NCBI GenBank assembly: GCA_016788045.1
Contig: JAEUTG010000015.1
Span: forward strand, 62,001 to 126,000
Source: Bacteroidales bacterium
Lineage (GTDB): Bacteria > Bacteroidota > Bacteroidia > Bacteroidales > Lentimicrobiaceae
Length of the DNA: 64,000 bases
Direction: 5' to 3'
Shown: piece after piece, positions 28,801 through 37,347 of the stretch
How the letters are laid out: each line of letters opens with the position of its first letter
Numbering within the stretch: the first letter of the stretch is position 1
Translations under genes and position numbers: made by a program
Notes under the pieces: model-generated
Database searches by the model: none
What the model was told of the DNA's origin: nothing
The model's input: only the letters and a program-made list of their open reading frames with translations

Positions 28801-31800
28801 CGGAAGCCGGGGCAGGGGAGACGGTTCAGCTTCTTGCAGGAAGTTCGGCTAAGAATGCACGCATCCTCTTCAGTGTTCAGGACAGGGGTAAAATTCTCAG
28901 GCAGGAGTGGGTAACCCTTTCGCGGGAAGTTAAAAAACTCAGCTACAGCATTCCGGAAGATTATTCCGGAGAGATCACATTCAGTGTTTTATCAATCAGC
29001 GATAACCGCAGCCACAACTTTACCGGATCAGTTACTGTTCCCGAGAAAAAGCATCAACTGAAGATTGCATTTGAGACCTTCCGTAGCCCCCTGTTGCCCG
29101 GAAACACGGAAAAGTGGAAGCTGAAAATCACGGATGCTGACAACAATCCGCTTTCGGCAGAACTTCTTGCGGCCATGTATGATGCATCGCTCGATGCCTT
29201 TGTGCCGCATTCATGGGATTTCAGGATTGCCCAAAAATGGTTTCAGCCACTGTTCTGGGAAAGTTCCCGGGCTTTTGAAACCACAACTGGAATTTCATTC
29301 CGGTTAAACCGTCCTGACCTGGCTGCCGGGGTCTCCAGAACCTATGACCGGTTGAACTGGTTTGGCTACAACCTTTCAGGCTTTGGCTCTGGAGAAATTA
29401 TGTATATCGATGGTATCAGGGTAAGGGGAGCCAAGTCTATTCCTGAGTCAGCCATGGCAATGGATGAAAATGTGGAAATAACCCGCAATACAGAAGCAAC
29501 ACCCATGGCTGATTCTGAAGGGTCTGCCGCTGAACTGCCTGTCATGGCTGAACCCAAACTTCAGGTGCGACGGAATCTGAAAGAAACAGCTTTCTTCTTT
29601 CCCCACCTCAGCAGTAATGCAGAAGGTGAAGTATGGGTGGAATTCACGGTTCCGGAGGCGCTGACACAATGGAATTTTATGGGGCTGGCCCATACATCAG
29701 ACCTCCGCTACGGACAGATTGCCCGGCAAGCGGTTACCCGTAAAGAGCTGATGGTTACCCCCAATCTTCCCCGTTTCTTCCGCGAAGGCGACAAAATAAC
29801 CATTCAGGCAAAAATCAGCAACCAGGCTGCAAATCCGGTTCAGGGAAAAGCCAGACTTCAGCTTTTTGACGCCATCAGCTTGCAGGGGATTGATCAGGCT
29901 TTTGAAAACAACAATCATACGAAGCCTTTCGACCTTGAATCAGCCGGAAATACGGTTGCAGAATGGACTCTGAGGGTACCTGAAGGCATAGATGCGGTTA
30001 TGGTCAGAATTACTGCTGAAGCAGGCAACCACAGCGACGGAGAAGAGGTAATGCTGCCGGTGTTGACCAACAGGATGCTGGTGACCGAAACCCTTCCCCT
30101 TCCAGTCAATGGCGCTGAAACGAAAGAATTTACATTCAGCAGACTGCTGGATCAGGCTGGCAGCAGCTCCACCCTGCGTAACCACCGGTTAAACCTCGAG
30201 TTTACCTCAAATCCGGCCTGGTATGCAGTGCAGGCATTGCCTTACCTTGCTGAATCAGAAAATGAAAATACCGATGCTGTTTTTAACCGGATCTATGCCA
30301 ATAGTCTGGCCGCTTATATTGCCAACAGCAGTCCAAAAATACGCTCAGTATTTGAAATCTGGAAAATGCTTACCCCCGATGCCCTGCTTTCGAATCTCGA
30401 AAAGAATCAGGAACTGAAATCATTGCTCCTGGAAGAAACCCCCTGGCTGATGGAAGGAAAAAGCGAATCGGAGCAGAAGCAGCGTATCGGGCTGATGTTT
30501 GATCTTCAGCGAATGGCTGGTGAACTGCAATCGGGAACCCTGAGGCTTCAGCAGCAGCAATCGGCCAACGGAGGCTGGCCCTGGTTTGAAGGTATGCCCG
30601 AAAGCCGTTACATTACGCAGCTCATCATGACAGGTTTCGGCCGTTTACACCACCTGAGCGTGATTGATCTCAAAAACAACGAAGCGTTTCAGCAGATGGT
30701 ACAACACGCTGCTACCTATCTTCAGATGAGGATAAAGGAAGATTATCAACAGATCATGAAAGATCATCCGGAAGATTATGACCGGCTTGAGCCAGGACAA
30801 GAACAGTTACAATATCTGTTTGCCATGAGCTATCTGAAAGATGTGGTCAGTATGGAGGAAACTGCAGCGGATGCAGTTGCCTATTTCGGGTCGCAGGCCC
30901 GCAGGTTCTGGGCAAATCAGGGCTTGTATTCGCAGGGAATGATTGCATTGTGGGCCGGTCGTAACGGTGATCAGAAGACTGCAGTAAAAATCATGAAATC
31001 ACTGCGCGAACGGGCGCTTGTTCATCCGGAACTCGGGATGTACTGGCGCGATAACCAGGGTGGGTACTCCTGGTATCAGGCGCCCGTTGAAACCCAGGCA
31101 CTGCTGATTGAGCTTTTCGAAGAGCTGGGCAATGATACCAAAGCCGTTGACCAGATGAAAACCTGGCTGCTGAAGCAGAAACAGACACAAAAATGGGCTA
31201 CTTCAAGGGCAACAGCTGATGCCGTTTATGCAATGCTTCTGCGTGGCAGTGACTGGCTGCAGACCGAACCGGGCGTTGCGGTTACCCTGGGTGGAAAGCC
31301 TGTGGATTTCTCATCCCGGGACAACAGGCCTGAAGCGGGTACAGGGTATTTAAAATCAGTCTGGACTGGGAATGAGATTAATCCGCAAATGGGTCAGATC
31401 GTGGTGAGTAAAACCAGCGCCGGACCGGCCTGGGGAGCTTTGACCTGGCAATATTTTGAAAACCTCGACAAGATAAGCCTGTATGGGAATTCCCTGAAAA
31501 TAAGCAGCAAACTTTTTGCCCGGAACAACACTGATGAAGGGCCGGTTCTTCAGGAGATCACGGAAGGCCATCCGCTCACTGTCGGACAGAAAGTTGTGGT
31601 CAGGATTGAGTTGAAATCGGACCGTGATCTGGAGTTTGTTCATCTGAAAGGGATGAGGGCAGCAGGTTTTGAGCCGGCAAACACCCTTTCAGGTTACCGG
31701 TGGAGCAACGGTCTGGGATACTATGAAAGTACCCGGGATGCTTCCTCAGAATTTTTTATCGGCTATCTTCCCAAAGGAACCTGGGTATTTGAATATCCGC

Positions 31801-31910
31801 TGGTAGCTGCTCAGAAAGGAGAATTCTCAGGCGGTGTGAACAGCATACAATGTATGTATGCGCCGGAGTTTGCAGCGCATTCCGAAGGCATTCGGCTGGT
31901 TGTGCACTAA
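25809..31910 (+). CDS. Alpha-2-macroglobulin family lipoprotein, thioester lost
   Basis: 2033 residues. The N-terminal signal has Cys in LMSCAS, so it is a likely lipoprotein. A helical N-terminal region (~50-390) precedes MG domains. The MG2 signature FTDRAIYRPGQTVWFKG is at ~616-632 and the A2M domain (HLSSNAEGEVWVEFTVPEAL) at ~1262-1282. The thioester/terpenoid-cyclase-like domain (~1480-1800) includes NGGWPWFEGMPESRYIT. The site expected to hold the thioester CxEQ reads ENTDAVFNRIYANSLA, with Asn1487-Thr-Asp-Ala1490 in place of Cys-x-Glu-Gln, so covalent trapping should not work. A segment at ~1196-1216 (IMYIDGIRVRGAKSIPESAM) resembles the TonB receptor plug motif YIDGxKVRG. Bacterial A2Ms are envelope protease traps. 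No pbpC partner is present. Confidence 0.92.
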   Translation: MKNQLALVVSLSALMSCASALSSVNTYRQNASKESCSMNENQTINGDQWKKVDSLAAEGLPQSALLLVNVIAADAEKKGDIPVFLKAALYQLKLRSSFEENYIQNYIGETEKNLTLRPEPARQILHSILADLYWQYYQQNRYRILDQTMVKTELSSDIATWDARRFVETVSQHYQASLNNATLLQSVSLKQYDPVLLTAEGSKKFRPTLFDFLGHRAFDFYMAEEASLTKPVQAFGMNEPRMLGLPGDFTALPLSTKDTLSFHFQAIRIAQQLEKFHLYGADPVPLMDVTIKRLEFVRNNSSIANSDSLTLSTLSTLEKRYEGREAAADLIVQIARIFYTDQGLQNSSTTAAPAENYIIARDWCLKAIRLYPASEGAENCRVILQSIEEPMLGLRMDKEVVPGKPFPVLLEFRNTKAVWFRLLAIDYDKEENLRQEVYSERGLDKYLGYKPLKEWSIPLPEINDFKQHSVELIMPAIETGYYALLVSGDPSFSRDKSPLVVRDFWSSSISYISQRKDDGSGEFFILSRNSGSPLQGVKVQSFTREYDYKSRSYVRKSGDVYISGPDGSFTVAEAQGRDYTTLSFDFSKGSDRLVAENYFSRYQRNEPQKTETIQSFLFTDRAIYRPGQTVWFKGIVVANSSDNSRIVPGQQSSVALFDANGQKISSTTVVTSKYGSFSGSFVLPASGLGGQFRLENSSGSCYFSVEEYKQPKFKVEFQPITDSYRLNQTVRITGKAESYSGVPISEAMVNYRVVRSVYFPFYRYGSRSWPGHRPESEIANAQLTTESDGTFTISFTAVSGTENAGNQNPVYIFTVYADVTDINGETRSSVASVQVSSKALIIGAEIPAEINREKAKPFGLISTNLNGRKTPAVITVEVFPLIADNRLTRPRNWETPDTTAYSRAEFILQLPSDIYFNENERNLIKGSSLYKKSINTATDSLFSLPELPAWEPGRYLISLSAKDPFGETVSTDKEFILFSSSSRKVPVVQALWCNLINPEAGAGETVQLLAGSSAKNARILFSVQDRGKILRQEWVTLSREVKKLSYSIPEDYSGEITFSVLSISDNRSHNFTGSVTVPEKKHQLKIAFETFRSPLLPGNTEKWKLKITDADNNPLSAELLAAMYDASLDAFVPHSWDFRIAQKWFQPLFWESSRAFETTTGISFRLNRPDLAAGVSRTYDRLNWFGYNLSGFGSGEIMYIDGIRVRGAKSIPESAMAMDENVEITRNTEATPMADSEGSAAELPVMAEPKLQVRRNLKETAFFFPHLSSNAEGEVWVEFTVPEALTQWNFMGLAHTSDLRYGQIARQAVTRKELMVTPNLPRFFREGDKITIQAKISNQAANPVQGKARLQLFDAISLQGIDQAFENNNHTKPFDLESAGNTVAEWTLRVPEGIDAVMVRITAEAGNHSDGEEVMLPVLTNRMLVTETLPLPVNGAETKEFTFSRLLDQAGSSSTLRNHRLNLEFTSNPAWYAVQALPYLAESENENTDAVFNRIYANSLAAYIANSSPKIRSVFEIWKMLTPDALLSNLEKNQELKSLLLEETPWLMEGKSESEQKQRIGLMFDLQRMAGELQSGTLRLQQQQSANGGWPWFEGMPESRYITQLIMTGFGRLHHLSVIDLKNNEAFQQMVQHAATYLQMRIKEDYQQIMKDHPEDYDRLEPGQEQLQYLFAMSYLKDVVSMEETAADAVAYFGSQARRFWANQGLYSQGMIALWAGRNGDQKTAVKIMKSLRERALVHPELGMYWRDNQGGYSWYQAPVETQALLIELFEELGNDTKAVDQMKTWLLKQKQTQKWATSRATADAVYAMLLRGSDWLQTEPGVAVTLGGKPVDFSSRDNRPEAGTGYLKSVWTGNEINPQMGQIVVSKTSAGPAWGALTWQYFENLDKISLYGNSLKISSKLFARNNTDEGPVLQEITEGHPLTVGQKVVVRIELKSDRDLEFVHLKGMRAAGFEPANTLSGYRWSNGLGYYESTRDASSEFFIGYLPKGTWVFEYPLVAAQKGEFSGGVNSIQCMYAPEFAAHSEGIRLVVH

Positions 31911-31937
31911 AACCCTTTCCGGGCTGCAGTTTCGCCG

Positions 31938-32501
31938 TCAGGCGGGCTGTAATACAAGCTTCCAGCGGTAACAGGTGTTGCCCCAGTTATTGCAGCATGA
32001 GTGGCCGCAAAGGGCTTCATCCATCAGGGCGTTTTCCATTCTGAACATCAACGGACAACTCACAGGATCGCTGACAGTGTAGGGATCATCCCCGGCACAG
32101 ATCCAATCAGGATACCGGTAATCCCAATGAGTAAGTTCACCATCGATGGTCATGCTTACCGCAACCATCAGGTAATCTTTCCCGTTGACTGATTTCAGGT
32201 TCCCTGACAACGAAGTAATCCGGATAACACCGGTTTCTGTCAGTTTTACCCGGTCGCCAGCCATAATTTTCTCCGAAACTGCTTCAAAATAAACTTCTTC
32301 GGGTTGAGAAAATCCAACTTTGCCATCCGCATCGATGCTTATGTCAACCGCAGATTCAGCATGTAATGTTGGAAATGTCCTGGACAATACGAATGTCAGC
32401 CTGCCTGAATAACTTTTGCCGGAGGAAATGTCATCTTCTTTCTTATCGCAGGCCATCAATAAGAAAAGACTCAATGACACCAGCAGAACACGTGCAGACA
32501 T
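31938..32501 (-). CDS. Lipoprotein of unknown function, Cys-rich C-terminus
   Basis: 187 residues with an SPII signal (LSLFLLMAC, Cys18). The middle is beta-rich (SGRLTFVLSRTFPT, VKLTETGVIRITS). The last ~50 residues hold six cysteines in pairs (DWICAGDDP, VSCPLMF, LCGHSCCNNWGNTCY), which suggests disulfides or a metal site. No family was recognised. It converges with the macroglobulin gene (28-bp gap, no terminator seen) and heads away from the two tandem paralogs upstream. Confidence 0.7.
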   Translation of the reverse strand: MSARVLLVSLSLFLLMACDKKEDDISSGKSYSGRLTFVLSRTFPTLHAESAVDISIDADGKVGFSQPEEVYFEAVSEKIMAGDRVKLTETGVIRITSLSGNLKSVNGKDYLMVAVSMTIDGELTHWDYRYPDWICAGDDPYTVSDPVSCPLMFRMENALMDEALCGHSCCNNWGNTCYRWKLVLQPA

Positions 32502-32587
32502 GATGTCACTTTTTAAGGTTTAATAATCCGAAATATACGAAATATTTGCCTTAAAATCAAGCAATTAATAAGAAACTTTGAGAATGG

Positions 32588-33307
32588 CTAATTTTTGCCT
32601 GCCGATGGCTGTGCGCTTGAATATTCAATCAGCGTGATGTAGCCTGCCTGATCGATCTCTTCATAGCACTGAACCCACAGGTCCCAGCTGTAGTCCTTTG
32701 CGCTGATCGGTTTGGTAATGTATGCGTCAGCGGCACCACCGGTAGCAAACATCTGACCCGACTGCAACTCCAGCTTGTTGAGGTATTTCTGCATAATCAG
32801 GTTCATTTCATTCACCAGAACTGCCTGCCCGTCGTCAAATTCACGGTAGTACTTGGTTGAAATCTGGTTGTACTGATTGATCAGGTTCTGAATGTCGGCT
32901 TCCTCATAACCAAATTTGGCCGATGAATTTTTAAGACCGGTGAAAGGTGCATTGAGCAATTCAGGATTCTTTTTCTGATAAGATTCGATTCGCTCACGGG
33001 TATTTACAGTAAATATCTGAATCCAGTCTTCACTGCTGTTGCTGTCATTTTCTGTCTTTGTGTAATAAATTCTGAAACCATGATGATAGCCATGATCCAT
33101 TCTGATGATGCGATCGGGCTTCAACCCTGTTTGATTCTCAAAAAATGATTTGATTACGGAAGCATCCTGGTTGGAAAGAAAATATTTGTTGTCATCTCCC
33201 GGTTTCAGGGGAACTGCATCAAAAAAAGGATCTAACCCAGCAGGCTGGGCATTCAGAAAAATCAGATTGCAAAATATAATGTACAGAAATACAAGAAGTT
33301 TGCGCAT
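32588..33307 (-). CDS. Exported protein of unrecognised family (paralog of 33484 gene)
   Basis: 239 residues with a signal peptide (MRKLLVFLYIIFCNLIFLNAQ). Blocks shared with the gene just upstream: DPFFDAVP, IKSFFENQTGLKPDRIIRMDHGYHHGFRIYY, WIQIFTVNTRERIESYQKKNPELLNAPF, and YEEIDQAGYITLIEY. The mature protein is largely alpha/beta without transmembrane segments and is probably periplasmic or surface-exposed. No known domain was recognised. The intergenic distance to its paralog is 176 bp and the two may be separately transcribed. It lies 86 bp from the Cys-rich lipoprotein on the same strand. Confidence 0.7.
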   Translation of the reverse strand: MRKLLVFLYIIFCNLIFLNAQPAGLDPFFDAVPLKPGDDNKYFLSNQDASVIKSFFENQTGLKPDRIIRMDHGYHHGFRIYYTKTENDSNSSEDWIQIFTVNTRERIESYQKKNPELLNAPFTGLKNSSAKFGYEEADIQNLINQYNQISTKYYREFDDGQAVLVNEMNLIMQKYLNKLELQSGQMFATGGAADAYITKPISAKDYSWDLWVQCYEEIDQAGYITLIEYSSAQPSAGKN

Positions 33308-33483
33308 TGTGTTGGTTTTTCGTCAGGTCAAATTGAAAATACCGGGTATGGATTAATCACATTTTACCAAAAAGGTAATACCAGAAAATTGAAAAAAATC
33401 AACTTTCTGGTAAAATTATTCTTAAGGCACTCATTTTGTGATACCTGACAATCAGACTATTTTCTGATTACCGCTGTCTTCAG

Positions 33484-34212
33484 TTATTTTCCACTGCTGA
33501 AAACCGGAAGTCCGGTAGTGTCAACATTGTATTCAATCAGGGTAGTATAGCCGATCAGGTCAATTTCTTTCAGGTACTGATCCCATATCTGCTGCATGTT
33601 GAAATCGGGATCTGTGTTAATCACCGAAGAACCATTGTCGCCGGAAGCCAGCATCATGTCATAGTTGTTGGAAACCTTCATGTTATAGCTTTCCTGAACG
33701 ACTGCCATTTCATCTTTTTCCGTACCATCCTGGGCTTCAGTCAAGCGGTAGAGCCGGCAGGCAAGATGCTGATATTTTTCAAAAATGCCCGGAAACTCAC
33801 GCTGCATCCTTTTGTTTTTCTTTCCGGATTCTTTCAAAGCCTGAAAAGGGATGATAAGAAATTCAGGGTTTGTTTTCCTGTACCAGGCCAGGCATTCTTC
33901 TGTATTGATGGTAAGCACCTGAATCCAGTTGCTGCCGTTTTCAGGATTTTCACAATCAGTACTGCCGTAGCAAATTCTGAAGCCATGGTAGAAACCATCA
34001 TCAACCGGAATAATTCTTCCGGGTTTCAGTGCCTGCTGATTTTCGAAGAATGATTTTACGGTTTCCGCATTGCAGTTGGTAAAATAGACGTTGGAAGAAG
34101 TTTTTATACTATAAGGCACAGCATCAGCAAAAGGCTCAACCTTAACGGGTTGAGCCTTTGTAACAGAAGCCGTCAGTGCCAGCACGACAATCATGTTCAA
34201 GAGCTGTTTCAT
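33484..34212 (-). CDS. Exported protein of unrecognised family (paralog of 32588 gene)
   Basis: 242 residues with a signal peptide (MKQLLNMIVVLALTASVTKAQ). It shares with the downstream gene the blocks VEPFADAVP, VKSFFENQQALKPGRIIPVDDGFYHGFRICY, WIQVLTINTEECLAWYRKTNPEFLIIPFQALKES and IDLIGYTTLIEY. It has extra Cys residues (FTNCNAE, YGSTDCEN) that the paralog lacks. An exact 12-bp stem-loop in the DNA (34130-34159) lies over the codons just after the signal peptide. The function is unknown; the tandem layout suggests an old duplication followed by divergence. Confidence 0.7.
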   Translation of the reverse strand: MKQLLNMIVVLALTASVTKAQPVKVEPFADAVPYSIKTSSNVYFTNCNAETVKSFFENQQALKPGRIIPVDDGFYHGFRICYGSTDCENPENGSNWIQVLTINTEECLAWYRKTNPEFLIIPFQALKESGKKNKRMQREFPGIFEKYQHLACRLYRLTEAQDGTEKDEMAVVQESYNMKVSNNYDMMLASGDNGSSVINTDPDFNMQQIWDQYLKEIDLIGYTTLIEYNVDTTGLPVFSSGK

Positions 34213-34374
34213 GGCACATTGAGTTAGGTATAGTAGTACGAGTTAGTCTGAGTAAGGAAGCTTCCTTGCTTCTTTTCTATATAATAACGAAAAACGAAAA
34301 AGGTAATCTGAAGATGTTATCTTTTTTCAGGGGTCCATCCATCGGACAATCAACGGACTTTACCCGAAAATAGT

Positions 34375-34382
34375 TAAATTTG
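34375..34382 (+). promoter_or_regulatory. aspS -7 promoter box (TAAATTTG)
   Basis: TAnnTTTG match 25 bp upstream of the aspS ATG. No clear -33 TTTG. Confidence 0.6.
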
Positions 34383-34407
34383 CGCCTCATTTAATCAACT
34401 GACATTT

Positions 34408-36162
34408 ATGCTACGATCACACACCTGCGGAGAGCTTAACATTTCACACTGCGGACAAACGGTTACACTAAGCGGCTGGGTTCAGCGCTCCCGCGATCTT
34501 GGAGGCATGACTTTCGTTGACCTGCGTGATCGTTATGGGATTACCCAGCTTGTTTTCAACATGGAAACCAATGCCCCGCTGTGTCAGGATGCACGAAAAC
34601 TCGGCCGGGAGTATGTGATAACTGTTACCGGGCAGGTGACTGAACGGAGCAACAAAAATCCTAAAATGCCCACCGGGGAAATCGAGATTACGGTCGGCAG
34701 CCTGAATGTACTCAACGAATCAAAAATACCGCCCTTCACCATTGAAGACAACACCGACGGGGGGGATGAACTGAGGATGAAATACCGTTACCTCGACATC
34801 CGCCGCAACACGGTAAGGGATAACCTCATGCTCAGGCACCGCATGGGCATAGAAACCAGAAATTACATGAATCAGATCGGTTTTCTGGAAGTTGAAACTC
34901 CCGTACTGATAAAATCAACCCCGGAAGGAGCCCGTGACTTTGTTGTTCCGTCGCGTATGAATGAAGGTCAGTTTTATGCCCTGCCCCAGTCGCCCCAGAC
35001 CTTCAAGCAATTGCTGATGGTTGCCGGAATTGACAAGTATTTCCAGATTGTCAAGTGTTTCCGCGACGAGGACCTGCGTGCAGACCGCCAGCCTGAATTT
35101 ACCCAGATTGACTGTGAAATGTCATTCATTACACAGGACGATATCCTCGAAACTTTCGAAGGCCTCACGAAATACCTGTTCAAAACAGTGAAAGGCATTG
35201 AAATAGAGAAGCTTCCACGGATGACCTTTGCCCATGCCATGAAGTATTATGGCAATGATAAACCTGACATCCGTTTCGGAATGACTTTCGTGGAAATAAC
35301 AGACCTTGTCAAAGGCCATGATTTTAAAGTATTCGACGAGGCTGAGCTGGTGGTAGGGATCAATGCAAAGGCCTGTTCATCGTACACCCGCAAACAGCTG
35401 GATGCCCTGACTGATTTTGTCAAACGTCCCCAGATCGGAGCTAATGGTCTGGTGTATGTACGTTTCAATGAAGATGGTACGCTGAAATCATCGGTTGATA
35501 AATTCTACACAGAAGACGAACTCAGGCAATGGGCCCAGGCATTCGATGCACAACCCGGAGATCTGATGCTGATACTGGCTGGTAATGCAGGCAAAACGCG
35601 TAAGGCTTTGTCAGAACTCAGGCTTGAAATGGGTCTTCAGCTGGGTTTCAGGAATCCTGAAGTGTTTGCCCCCCTCTGGGTTGTTGACTTCCCTTTGCTC
35701 GAATGGGATGAAGAGACCCGGCGCTTTTATGCCATGCATCACCCGTTTACCTCACCCAAACCAGAAGATATTCCGCTGCTCGAAACCGATCCCGGTAGTG
35801 TAAGGGCCAATGCTTATGACCTTGTAATCAATGGCGTTGAAATCGGTGGTGGCTCAATCCGTATCCACAACAAAGAGTTGCAGAAAAGGATGTTTTCCAT
35901 CCTTGGATTTAGTGATGAGGATGCACAGGCCCAGTTCGGCTTCCTGATGAACGCCTTTGAATACGGAGCTCCCCCGCATGGTGGTATAGCTTTTGGCTTC
36001 GACCGCATGTGCTCGCTCTTTGGCGGCTCTGACAGTATCCGCGATTACATTGCTTTTCCGAAAAACAACGCCGGACGCGACGTGATGATTGACTCACCCT
36101 CCCCGATCAAGCAGGAGCAACTCGATGAGCTGAAGCTGAAAATCAACCTTCCCGGTTTCTGA
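34408..36162 (+). CDS. aspS: Aspartyl-tRNA synthetase
   Basis: 584 residues, normal for the bacterial-type class II AspRS. It charges tRNA-Asp in the cytoplasm. It has an N-terminal OB-fold anticodon-binding domain ([28 protein letters not shown]). Class II motif 2 is [18 protein letters not shown] and motif 3 is [13 protein letters not shown]. The bacterial-specific GAD insertion domain lies between (~290-410). The family's C-terminal tail is complete. It is preceded by a clear promoter box, and a small membrane protein gene follows 48 bp later on the same strand. Confidence 0.98.
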   Translation: MLRSHTCGELNISHCGQTVTLSGWVQRSRDLGGMTFVDLRDRYGITQLVFNMETNAPLCQDARKLGREYVITVTGQVTERSNKNPKMPTGEIEITVGSLNVLNESKIPPFTIEDNTDGGDELRMKYRYLDIRRNTVRDNLMLRHRMGIETRNYMNQIGFLEVETPVLIKSTPEGARDFVVPSRMNEGQFYALPQSPQTFKQLLMVAGIDKYFQIVKCFRDEDLRADRQPEFTQIDCEMSFITQDDILETFEGLTKYLFKTVKGIEIEKLPRMTFAHAMKYYGNDKPDIRFGMTFVEITDLVKGHDFKVFDEAELVVGINAKACSSYTRKQLDALTDFVKRPQIGANGLVYVRFNEDGTLKSSVDKFYTEDELRQWAQAFDAQPGDLMLILAGNAGKTRKALSELRLEMGLQLGFRNPEVFAPLWVVDFPLLEWDEETRRFYAMHHPFTSPKPEDIPLLETDPGSVRANAYDLVINGVEIGGGSIRIHNKELQKRMFSILGFSDEDAQAQFGFLMNAFEYGAPPHGGIAFGFDRMCSLFGGSDSIRDYIAFPKNNAGRDVMIDSPSPIKQEQLDELKLKINLPGF

Positions 36163-36210
36163 AATCCGGCAAGTTATTAAGGCAATGTATTGAATTAAAA
36201 ACCCCTTTGC

Positions 36211-36549
36211 ATGAAGCCAGTTAAATCATTGCTCCCTTTTTCCCGCTGGTTGCTCAGAATCAGTTTGTTGCTTTACATGGTACTTCAGCATGGCCATACT
36301 TTTAAAGCCATGCAGGTGGATTCGCAATCGTTTTTTATTGCAACCGCTTTCCTGCTTCTTTCGGTTCTGGTGTTTGCGGGTGGTTTTATGTCAAAAACCT
36401 CCTTAACGGTAGTTTCTGCATTGCTTTTGAGTCTGCTCACTGTCTATTACACCTATCTGGGATTCAAGCCGGTATTGGATATCCGCCAGGTGCTGAACCT
36501 GCTGATTTTATCGGTGTCGTTGATTTTTATGACTTCGCCCGATAAATAG
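36211..36549 (+). CDS. Small membrane protein, unknown function
   Basis: 112 residues with three or four predicted transmembrane helices (~12-30, 41-58, 62-80, 90-108). The arrangement SLLLYMVLQHGHTFKAM followed by hydrophobic repeats resembles small four-helix membrane proteins of Bacteroidota. No family was recognised with confidence. It follows aspS closely on the same strand and converges with the LytTR regulator gene. Confidence 0.65.
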   Translation: MKPVKSLLPFSRWLLRISLLLYMVLQHGHTFKAMQVDSQSFFIATAFLLLSVLVFAGGFMSKTSLTVVSALLLSLLTVYYTYLGFKPVLDIRQVLNLLILSVSLIFMTSPDK

Positions 36550-36582
36550 ATTCCTTACAATTTCCTGATTGCCGACGTGAAA

Positions 36583-37347
36583 CTATCGTCCGGTAAGCCA
36601 GCGCTTGAACTCGCCGGAGCGCTCGGTACTGGTGACTGTATCCAGATTGGTAGGTGGGTTTAAGATTAGTTTTATCCTCGATTTTGACCAGGAGATCATC
36701 TTACCGATGGCATCGTAGTTCACAATAAAACTCCTGTTGATTCTGAAGAATTTCTCTTTGTCGAGCAGTTCCGACAGTTTGTCGAGGCTGTAATCTGCCG
36801 GATAGTTATCGCCGGCAAACGTTGTGCAGAAAACCTGTTTTTCAATGGTATAGAAATAGGCTATCATGGCGTAGTCCACTGCTTTAATCTGATCGCCGAA
36901 TCTGACCAGCATTCTTTTGGGAAATTCACTCGCCGGCTGTTGCAACAGCAGTTTTGCCAGTTGCTGATAATCAATCATTGGAGCAGCGGTTGCATGGAGC
37001 GAATGATACTTACTGAGTGCCTTTACCAGTGCATCCTTTTCAACGGGCTTCAGAAGGTAATCAATACTGTTTACTTTAAACGCTTCAATGGCATACTGAT
37101 CATACGCCGTGGTAAAAACTACCGGCGCTCTGACATCTGTTTCTCCAAATATCGCGAAGCTGTTACCATCAGCAAGCTGAATATCCATAAAGATCAGATC
37201 CGGATGCTGATTTTTCATTAGCCAGGCCACCGTACTCTCAATACTGTCGGTAATACCCGCAATCTCAGCTGTTTGTTCTATCTCCGAAATCAAATTCTGC
37301 AACCTTCTTGCGGTTGCCTGTTCATCTTCAACAATGAGCACTCTCAC
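36583..37347 (-). CDS. LytTR-type response regulator
   Basis: 254 residues. An N-terminal receiver domain (RVLIVEDEQATARRLQNLI; phospho-acceptor Asp in LIFMDIQLADG; Thr/Ser and Lys in VVFTTAYDQYA and LLKPVEKDA) is followed by a C-terminal LytTR DNA-binding domain (RMLVRFGDQIKAVDYAMIAYFYTIEKQVFC, ending FRINRSFIVNYDAI and SGEFKRWL). The start is GTG at 37347, overlapping the kinase stop by 4 nt (GTGA), so kinase and regulator are translationally coupled. LytTR regulators bind direct repeats upstream of envelope genes. The target may be the YceI gene at the head of this operon. Confidence 0.95.
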   Translation of the reverse strand: MRVLIVEDEQATARRLQNLISEIEQTAEIAGITDSIESTVAWLMKNQHPDLIFMDIQLADGNSFAIFGETDVRAPVVFTTAYDQYAIEAFKVNSIDYLLKPVEKDALVKALSKYHSLHATAAPMIDYQQLAKLLLQQPASEFPKRMLVRFGDQIKAVDYAMIAYFYTIEKQVFCTTFAGDNYPADYSLDKLSELLDKEKFFRINRSFIVNYDAIGKMISWSKSRIKLILNPPTNLDTVTSTERSGEFKRWLTGR

